The notes beneath the pieces were generated by a model. That model was not told the origin of the DNA. It saw only the letters and a list, made by a program, of their open reading frames with translations, and did no database searches. Below, piece after piece: positions 17,243-21,752 of a stretch of 21,752 bases of DNA. This DNA is from Pleurocapsa sp. MO_226.B13 (GTDB taxonomy: Bacteria > Cyanobacteriota > Cyanobacteriia > Cyanobacteriales > Xenococcaceae). Position 1 is the first letter of the stretch. The number at the start of each line of letters is the position of its first letter. The translations under genes and the position numbers were made by a program. Location of the stretch: assembly GCA_030064795.1 (NCBI GenBank), contig JASJEI010000356.1:1-21752 (forward strand). The letters are read 5' to 3'.

Positions 17243-17251
17243 TATTACAAG
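17243..17251. repeat. Target-site duplication, right copy
   Basis: TATTACAAG directly follows the right terminus at 17242 and is identical to 9769-9777. Confidence 0.8.
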
Positions 17252-17289
17252 TTCTGAACTTGACAAAATAACCTCTTTAGTATCCACTT

Positions 17290-18062
17290 TTGCTCTTTAA
17301 TTTTTCCTTAGTTGATAATAAAAAAGGTAATTCTAATAGTGATGATAGAATGGATTTACTCGACCGTTTCGAGCAAATCTTCCCAGATAGCCAGGTAGCT
17401 TACATTTCAGGCGATCGCGAATTTGTAGGCAAGGAGTGGTTAACTTATCTTCTGATTGAGCCTGCTATTTCGTTTCGATTAAGAATCAAAAAAAGCGATC
17501 GCATCGGCAAGGGAAAAAAACAATTGAGAGCGTCGATTATTTTCGCCAATTTAAAACCAGGTCAGACTCGAATTTTATCTGGTCGCCGTTGGGGAAAGGG
17601 GGCCGCTTAGTGCATATTTCTGCCTTGCGTTTGGATGACGGAGAATTGCTGATTATTATTACACCTGATGCGACGGCATCGGCTATTTCTGATTATGCAC
17701 AGCGATGGGGAATTGAAACCGCGGAAGACGGTCGAAGGCAAGTTCTGGATTTAAAATCCAGAGAACCTTCGACTTTGCGAGCGAATCTTCAAGACTAGAG
17801 GGTTTTGTCTAGAATCAACTCATTTTACTGATGCACAAAGATTGAGCAAATTGTTAGCGAAGAATGTCGATTGCTTTGTGTTGGGCAATTAAGACAGGAG
17901 AGTGGCTACATCAACATCAACCAATTCAAGTTAAAAAACATGGTCGTAAAGCAAAAAGTGTTTTTCGTGTTAGGTTTGGATCATTTACGTTCGATTGTCA
18001 TCGATTTAGATCTTAAATATGCTGAGTTTCTTAACTCACTGCAATTTTTGTCCTGTACTTAG
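17290..18062 (+). pseudogene. IS4-family transposase, broken, C-terminal two-thirds
   Basis: Family sequence starts at SLVDNKKGNSNSDDRMDLLD and includes ISGDREFVGKEW with the second catalytic Asp. It continues after a frameshift in the G-run at about 17598 as GRLVHISALRLDDGELL and YAQRWGIET (the Y(2)R(3)E signature). It then passes through a palindromic insertion and resumes in another frame as KTRGFCLESTHFTDAQRLSKLL, then CWAIKTGEWLHQHQPIQVKKHGR, ending EFLNSLQFLSCT at 18062. The N-terminal part with the first Asp is missing, replaced by non-family sequence after the island border. It belongs to a different IS4 subgroup from the one at 11681-12622. Confidence 0.8.
17731..17773. repeat. Palindromic insertion in the second IS4 transposase
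   Basis: GTCGAAGG (17731-17738) pairs with CCTTCGAC (17766-17773), and TCTGGATTT (17744-17752) pairs with AAATCCAGA (17754-17762), nearly closing the centre. Weaker pairing extends outward (GCGGAAG with TTTGCGAG). It sits exactly where the transposase signature WGIET should run on into the LF...FKTRG segment, so it is an insert, here with loss of frame. Confidence 0.6.
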
Positions 18063-18170
18063 GTCTTTGACTTACTCTCTTAAATTGAAGACTAGGATGA
18101 GATGAATCTTTTTGTTAAAGTTTGTATGCTTTGATAGCCTGTTTCCGAACTGATGCGGTGACACTCGATT

Positions 18171-18404
18171 TCATTTCTCAGTCAAAAGAACATCATCAAG
18201 TAAAACAGTTTCACCATTAGTAATTTCCTGTCGCACCATTTCCGCCATCCGATCCCATTGTTCGTCAGTTGTTGAGGTGAAAAGGGTTGACTATTTTTGC
18301 TCATCTTGCAATTCTTCAAGAAACCGAGATGCGATCGCATCTTGTTGTTCTGGTGTTAATTTTTCGATTTCGGCGTAGCGAAGCCATGCCGTTAAGCTTA
18401 TCGC
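18171..18404 (-). pseudogene. Antitoxin-like small gene with in-frame stop
   Basis: The minus strand reads EIEKLTPEQQDAIASRFLEE, then LQDEQK, a TAG at 18291-18293, and goes on in frame as TTDEQWDRMAEMVRQEITNG and ETVLLDD to TGA at 18171. I recognise this as a cyanobacterial small-protein family commonly paired with toxins, where the stop replaces a tryptophan (TGG to TAG). Its N-terminus is replaced by repeat-derived AISLTAWLRYA, encoded by a palindromic sequence (GGCGTAGCGAAGCC...GCTTATCGCTTAGCGC, 18372-18410), so the native start is gone. No toxin gene is adjacent. The family assignment is from memory and moderately sure. Confidence 0.5.
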
Positions 18405-18526
18405 TTAGCGCAGTAGTTGAGTCATAAATATTGCAAGATTATTTAGCTTTTCAATTCTAGCTAAAACAAATTTATGAATTAGACTAAATTTTGAAAAAGG
18501 CTGTCTGTCTTAGTTTTGTCTGAAGG

Positions 18527-18600
18527 GCGATCGCGCCAATTAACTCCAAGACGAAGGTATGGAATACGACGCTTCTTTATACTATGCGGTAGGCGATCGC
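18527..18600 (+). repeat. Dispersed repeat, copy 1
   Basis: A ~75-base unit bounded by HIP1 octamers at both ends contains AACTCCAAGACGAAGG and GGTATGGAATACGAC. Copies 2 and 3 lie at 20417 and 21479 in the same orientation. This copy overlaps the last codons of the Coq4-like fragment. Confidence 0.8.
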
Positions 18601-18953
18601 TTATCTGAAATATTTAACTCATATCTCCATTGAGTAACAGGTTGATCCCAAGCCTCTTCCCATTTCTGTGGAAAAAGTTGCTTTGCTTGTTTACCCATTT
18701 GCCAGCCACGCTGAATAGTATCTAGCAAAAATGGAATTTCTTCTGGATTTAACAAAGTAGTTGTGACTAAAACATTAGAAATTAACATTGTCGCTAAGGG
18801 ATAGGGAAATTGAGCGAGATGAAAGGCTTGCAATCCCATTTCTTCTATCGTGGAAGTTCCAAAGCCTGTAATAATGTGCCAAATATCGTGAGTTTGACCT
18901 AGGCGCGCCTCAACATAGCTTGCATCCGAGTCAATCTGTATGTATATATTTTG
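18582..18953 (-). pseudogene. Coq4-like protein, C-terminal fragment
   Basis: The open frame runs from just after a TAA (18954-18956) to a stop at 18582. It carries RLGQTHDIWHIITGFG and TSTIEEMG, the HDxxH-x11-E metal motif of the Coq4 family, followed by LQAFHLAQFPYPLA. Coq4 acts in ubiquinone biosynthesis in eukaryotes and proteobacteria; in cyanobacteria relatives have unknown roles. No ATG lies upstream of the motif (the first is Met at 18839, after it), and only ~124 codons remain of a usual ~220-250. The 5' part was lost where the TetR promoter region now lies. The tail (SDKRSPTA) comes from repeat copy 1. Confidence 0.65.
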
Positions 18954-18993
18954 TTACCAATTACTTGTTTTGTCAAGATACATACTGTATGTA
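18936..18993. promoter_or_regulatory. Probable TetR operator sites
   Basis: TACATACTGTATGTA (18979-18993) is a perfect 15-base palindrome 20 bases upstream of the TetR start. CTGTATGTA is repeated in direct orientation at 18936-18944 and 18985-18993. TetR proteins usually bind palindromes of this size beside their own gene. The region also contains a possible -35 (TTGTCA, 18970-18975), so binding would block transcription. Confidence 0.55.
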
Positions 18994-19013
18994 CGTTAAA
19001 TAAAAAATCATTG

Positions 19014-19607
19014 ATGGAATCTAAACTCACAAAAGCAGAACAAACTATGCGTACCCGTCGTGCTATTATTGAGCGCGCTCGTTATTTATTTACTCATCAA
19101 GGCTATGCTGCTACAGGAACAGAAGAAATAATTGAGAACTTGGGTATTACTAGAGGGGCTTTGTATCATCAATTTCGTAATAAACAGGGAGTTTTTAAAG
19201 CAGTGGTTGCCGAAGCATTTGACGAGATGACTGCATACATCACAAGCAAAACCGAACCTCATACAGATACTTGGCAACAGTTAGTAGTTGGCTGTCATGC
19301 TTTTTTAGAAATTGCCCAACGTGAAGATATACAACGATTAATTTTTATTGAAGCTCCCACGGTATTAGAAGCTGAAGTGCTAGCAGAATATGACAAGTCT
19401 GGATTTGAAATTTTGCACAAGGCAATTATTGTTGTAACAAAAGAAGGAAAACTCAAAACTTTTGATACAGAGGGATTTGCTCATTTAGTAAATGGATCTC
19501 TCAATGAATTAGCAGCATGGATAGCACAAACAAAAGATCCAGAGAAACTAAAAATCGCTCAAGCTTTAATAGAAAATTTGTTAACTAAATATTCAACATC
19601 AAATTAG
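19014..19607 (+). CDS. TetR/AcrR-family transcriptional regulator
   Basis: The 197-residue product has an N-terminal helix-turn-helix at about residues 16-62 (RRAIIERARYLFTHQGYAAT, then EEIIENLGITRGALYHQF). An all-helical ligand-binding domain makes up the rest, with WQQLVVGCHAFLEIAQ in the usual place of helices 5-6. The ATG at 19014 is chosen over an in-frame upstream start because the extra residues would run through the operator. It diverges from the Coq4-like remnant and probably once controlled it, besides itself. The ligand is unknown. Confidence 0.9.
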   Translation: MESKLTKAEQTMRTRRAIIERARYLFTHQGYAATGTEEIIENLGITRGALYHQFRNKQGVFKAVVAEAFDEMTAYITSKTEPHTDTWQQLVVGCHAFLEIAQREDIQRLIFIEAPTVLEAEVLAEYDKSGFEILHKAIIVVTKEGKLKTFDTEGFAHLVNGSLNELAAWIAQTKDPEKLKIAQALIENLLTKYSTSN

Positions 19608-19711
19608 TGATTCAATTCGGATATTCTTTATATCTTGCCATTGCTCTTTACTTAACTTTTTTCGATCTACTTTTTTGATTATGTGGTGAAGTGCGATCGC
19701 CTATAGATTAA

Positions 19712-19747
19712 TTTTGTGCGTTATATTGTAGAAAAGCTTGCACAAAA
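19712..19747. promoter_or_regulatory. Inverted repeat upstream of vapBC
   Basis: TTTTGTGC (19712-19719) and GCACAAAA (19740-19747) are exact inverses separated by 20 bases, ending 15 bases before the antitoxin start. VapB-type antitoxins repress their own operon through such repeats, so this is the probable operator and lies over the promoter. Confidence 0.5.
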
Positions 19748-19762
19748 CCCAAATAACTGCAT

Positions 19763-19963
19763 ATGGCTACTAATTTAGAAATTGACAATGAATTAATTCA
19801 AGAAGCATTAAAACTTGGCGGACATCGTACCAAACGTGCTGTGGTGGAAGCAGCCTTACAAGAATATGTGCAACGACGCAAGCAACTAAAAATTACTGAA
19901 TTATTTGATACAATCGAATATGAGAATGACTATGACTATAAACAACAACGTCGTAAGTCATGA
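19763..19963 (+). CDS. vapB: VapB-family antitoxin
   Basis: The 66-residue protein starts MATNLEIDNELIQEALKLGG, the N-terminal ribbon-helix-helix DNA-binding part of the VapB (DUF2191-like) group. HRTKRAVVEAALQEYVQRR follows, then an acidic, tyrosine-rich C-terminal arm (DTIEYENDYDY) of the kind that plugs the PIN-domain active site. Its stop overlaps the toxin start by four bases (ATGA at 19960-19963), the usual arrangement for translational coupling of antitoxin and toxin. An inverted repeat upstream probably serves autoregulation. Confidence 0.9.
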   Translation: MATNLEIDNELIQEALKLGGHRTKRAVVEAALQEYVQRRKQLKITELFDTIEYENDYDYKQQRRKS

Positions 19964-20361
19964 AAGTCATCGTTGATACTTCAGTTTGGTCATTAGCATT
20001 AAGAAGACAGTCGAAAACCAACGATTTAATAGTTAATAGACTTCGTGATTTAATTACTGATGGTCGAGTAGTTCTTCTCGGCGTAGTTAGACAAGAGATT
20101 CTTTCTGGTATCAAACACCAAGAACAGTTTGACAAGTTAAGAGATCGTCTTCGCGCTTTTCCCAATCTGACATTAGATGCAGAAGATTACGAATTAGCAG
20201 CAGACTATTTTAATATTTGTCGTCGTAATGCCGTTCAAGGAGCAAATACCGACTTTTTAATTTGTGCAACTGCAAATCGAAGAGATTACGAAATTTTTAC
20301 AACAGATCAAGACTTTATCAATTTCAGCCAATATTTACCTATAGTTTTGACGCAACTATAA
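19960..20361 (+). CDS. vapC: VapC-family PIN-domain toxin ribonuclease
   Basis: The 133-residue PIN domain has the acidic metal-binding set: Asp6 in VDTSVW, Glu46 in RQEILSG, Asp98 in GANTDFLICATA, and Asp116/Asp118 in FTTDQDF. Length and order fit intact VapC. Such toxins cut tRNA or rRNA in a magnesium-dependent way; the RNA target here cannot be predicted. It is coupled to the antitoxin by a four-base overlap, and the pair appears intact amid decayed genes, which fits addiction modules that resist loss. Confidence 0.9.
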   Translation: MKVIVDTSVWSLALRRQSKTNDLIVNRLRDLITDGRVVLLGVVRQEILSGIKHQEQFDKLRDRLRAFPNLTLDAEDYELAADYFNICRRNAVQGANTDFLICATANRRDYEIFTTDQDFINFSQYLPIVLTQL

Positions 20362-20416
20362 CAATTGCTATTCTTTACTTGTTTCTTTTGATTATGCCTT
20401 TATTTGTCCAAGCTGT

Positions 20417-20487
20417 TCGCGCCAATTAACTCCAAGATGAAGGAATGGAATACGATGCCTCTTTATATTATGCGGATTGGCGATCGC
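20417..20487 (+). repeat. Dispersed repeat, copy 2
   Basis: This copy lies between vapC and the TPR-like gene. It contains AATTAACTCCAAGATGAAGG and GAATGGAATACGATGCC and ends in a HIP1 octamer; the left HIP1 is degraded to TTCGC. Confidence 0.8.
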
Positions 20488-20547
20488 TGTTGTTAAAATT
20501 ATGTTTGAAATGCGATCGCTATTCTTTAACAGCCAAATTCAAATAAG

Positions 20548-21429
20548 ATGAACTATAGTTTTACAGAAATTCACTTACAGGTAGAAAATTACAGTAGAGC
20601 AGGTAATAAGGAAGCGATCGTAGATTTATTAGAAAATTATTTACGATCCGATTTGGCAGTAGAAGAAAGGGCTTGGGCTTGGTGGAATTTAGTAGATAAT
20701 CTTGCTTTATTGCGTCGTTGTAGTGATGCTGTTACTCAACAAGAGGACTATTTAAAGTGGGCAATTTCTTCTAACCTGGATTCTCAGTCTATCTTAAAAG
20801 TGATGAACGATGGAACTCAAGCATTGTGCTGGCTTCGACTAGATCGTCTTGATGACTGGATTAATATTTTCAACCGATTAATCGATCGTACTAAACCTAG
20901 TCAAGAAAATAGATTAGCTTGTTTCTATTACTTCAGAACAGCAGCACGACTCTTTAGCACTGCAACTCGATATCAATTAGCTGAAGATGCGATATCTCAA
21001 CTAAAAAAATTAATATTAGAAGATGTTAACTGGGAGGAAAAAATCTGGGCAGAGATTGAGATAGCAGCAGTAGAATTAAATTTATTAGAAGCTAAAAATG
21101 ATGTCGAGAGAACAACGCAACTGGTAGCAAAAATTAAAGAGCGAATAGAAACAATAGAAAAATTGCAACTGGTAAATCCTACAAAAATTCCAACTCTTTG
21201 GCATAATAATGCAGCACCATTGTTTCGGATAGGACTTTATTCAGAAGCCGAATTAATGTTCCGTAGAGCAATAGCTTTAAATTCTGACAATTGGTGTTCT
21301 TTAGTTTTTCTTGCTGCTTGTCTAACTAAAATGGGCAAATGTCCAGAAGAATCTAACAAATTGTTGGCTAGAGCAATGTCTTTAACCAATCAAAAAGATT
21401 ACAAAGCTTTGCTTTCTCTTATCTATTAA
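20548..21429 (+). CDS. TPR-like helical repeat protein
   Basis: The 293-residue product is almost wholly helical, with pairs of helices spaced as in tetratricopeptide repeats. Examples are NKEAIVDLLENYLRSDL near the start, and NNAAPLFRIGLYSEAELMFR followed by RAIALNSDNWCSLVFLAACL near the end. There is no signal peptide, membrane segment or catalytic motif, so it is probably a cytoplasmic scaffold or partner-binding protein. I do not recognise a named family. It stands alone between two copies of the dispersed repeat, with a poor ribosome-binding site. Confidence 0.75.
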   Translation: MNYSFTEIHLQVENYSRAGNKEAIVDLLENYLRSDLAVEERAWAWWNLVDNLALLRRCSDAVTQQEDYLKWAISSNLDSQSILKVMNDGTQALCWLRLDRLDDWINIFNRLIDRTKPSQENRLACFYYFRTAARLFSTATRYQLAEDAISQLKKLILEDVNWEEKIWAEIEIAAVELNLLEAKNDVERTTQLVAKIKERIETIEKLQLVNPTKIPTLWHNNAAPLFRIGLYSEAELMFRRAIALNSDNWCSLVFLAACLTKMGKCPEESNKLLARAMSLTNQKDYKALLSLIY

Positions 21430-21478
21430 TCGTGCTGTTTTATTTTTGATCGAATACTAACTTGAATAACTCATAAGA

Positions 21479-21553
21479 GCGATCGCGTCAATCAACTCTA
21501 AGATGAAGGTATGGAATACGATGCTTATCTCTATTATGCGGATTTGCGATCGC
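21479..21553 (+). repeat. Dispersed repeat, copy 3
   Basis: This copy lies 50 bases after the TPR-like gene, bounded by HIP1 octamers at 21479-21486 and 21546-21553. It contains AACTCTAAGATGAAGG and GTATGGAATACGATGC. Confidence 0.8.
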
Positions 21554-21575
21554 GCGATCGTCTCATTTTTATGTC

Positions 21576-21743
21576 CGCAGAAGCGTACTAGGGATGTTAC
21601 CCCTCGCCGTGCTTCCAGGAAAAGGTGCAGAACTCAATCGAGGTTTAGGTATCGCTCTCACAGGCGGTTTGGCTCTCTCTACTTTTTTAACTCCGACAGT
21701 AATTCCCGCAAGAGATGGGATTGTTACAAGATTTTCAACCTAG
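21576..21743 (+). pseudogene. RND efflux pump, C-terminal remnant
   Basis: The frame reads RRSVLGMLPLAVLPGKGAEL and NRGLGIALTGGLALSTFLTP, then TVIPARDGIVTRF and a stop at 21741-21743. LGMLPLA...GKGAE...RGLGIA...GGLxLSTxLT is the loop and last membrane helix of AcrB/HAE-type RND pumps. More than 950 residues are missing before it, replaced by repeat copy 3, so this is the tail of a deleted pump gene. Confidence 0.65.
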
Positions 21744-21752
21744 AAGAAGTGT

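Overview
The window looks like a filamentous or colonial cyanobacterium. HIP1 octamers (GCGATCGC) occur throughout, both in genes and between them. There are seven-base tandem repeats of the cyanobacterial STRR kind, a small glycine/arginine-tailed RRM protein, and fused or accessory families typical of large, IS-rich cyanobacterial genomes. No rRNA, tRNA or CRISPR array was seen.

Layout. 1-973: two decayed oxidoreductase genes, a short-chain dehydrogenase cut off after its nucleotide-binding N-terminus and a Tat-exported aldo/keto reductase with a premature stop. 1099-2472: a small secreted protein diverging from a LysR regulator, with a near-perfect palindromic operator between them. 2498-7089: a translationally coupled pair, an SLC45-like MFS permease followed by a 1053-residue protein joining an NTT/MFS-like membrane domain, HEAT repeats and a cyclic-nucleotide-binding domain. 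7263-9689: STRRs, a strong terminator, the RRM protein, two divergent GNAT acetyltransferases and a DinB-fold protein.

9778-17242 is a mobile island. It has 21-bp perfect terminal inverted repeats and an identical 9-base target duplication (TATTACAAG) immediately outside both ends. It holds a frameshifted ISNCY-like IS (9778-11774), which itself carries a 191-bp MITE with its own 5-base duplication and an in-frame 48-bp palindromic insertion in its transposase. It also holds an IS4-family transposase cut by that IS, the 5' half of a group II intron, one intact cargo gene (a serine beta-lactamase-fold hydrolase fused to RTX calcium-binding repeats) and a frameshifted ISAzo13 transposase. Immediately beyond lies a second broken IS4 transposase, also split by a palindromic insertion.

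18171-21752: a decayed antitoxin-like gene, a truncated Coq4-like gene diverging from a TetR regulator with palindromic sites, a VapBC toxin-antitoxin pair, a TPR-like protein and the last piece of an RND efflux pump. Three copies of a ~75-bp dispersed repeat bounded by HIP1 sites punctuate this part, and their differences suggest they come from a coding sequence.

The intact genes (permease plus cNMP/HEAT protein, LysR, TetR, VapBC, GNATs, DinB, RRM) are ordinary single-purpose units. The hydrolase-RTX gene is the only substantial intact cargo of the mobile island. No clearly new multi-gene system is visible. The most novel items are the nested island with its diagnostic duplications, the palindromes inserted inside transposase genes, and the repeat family of coding origin.
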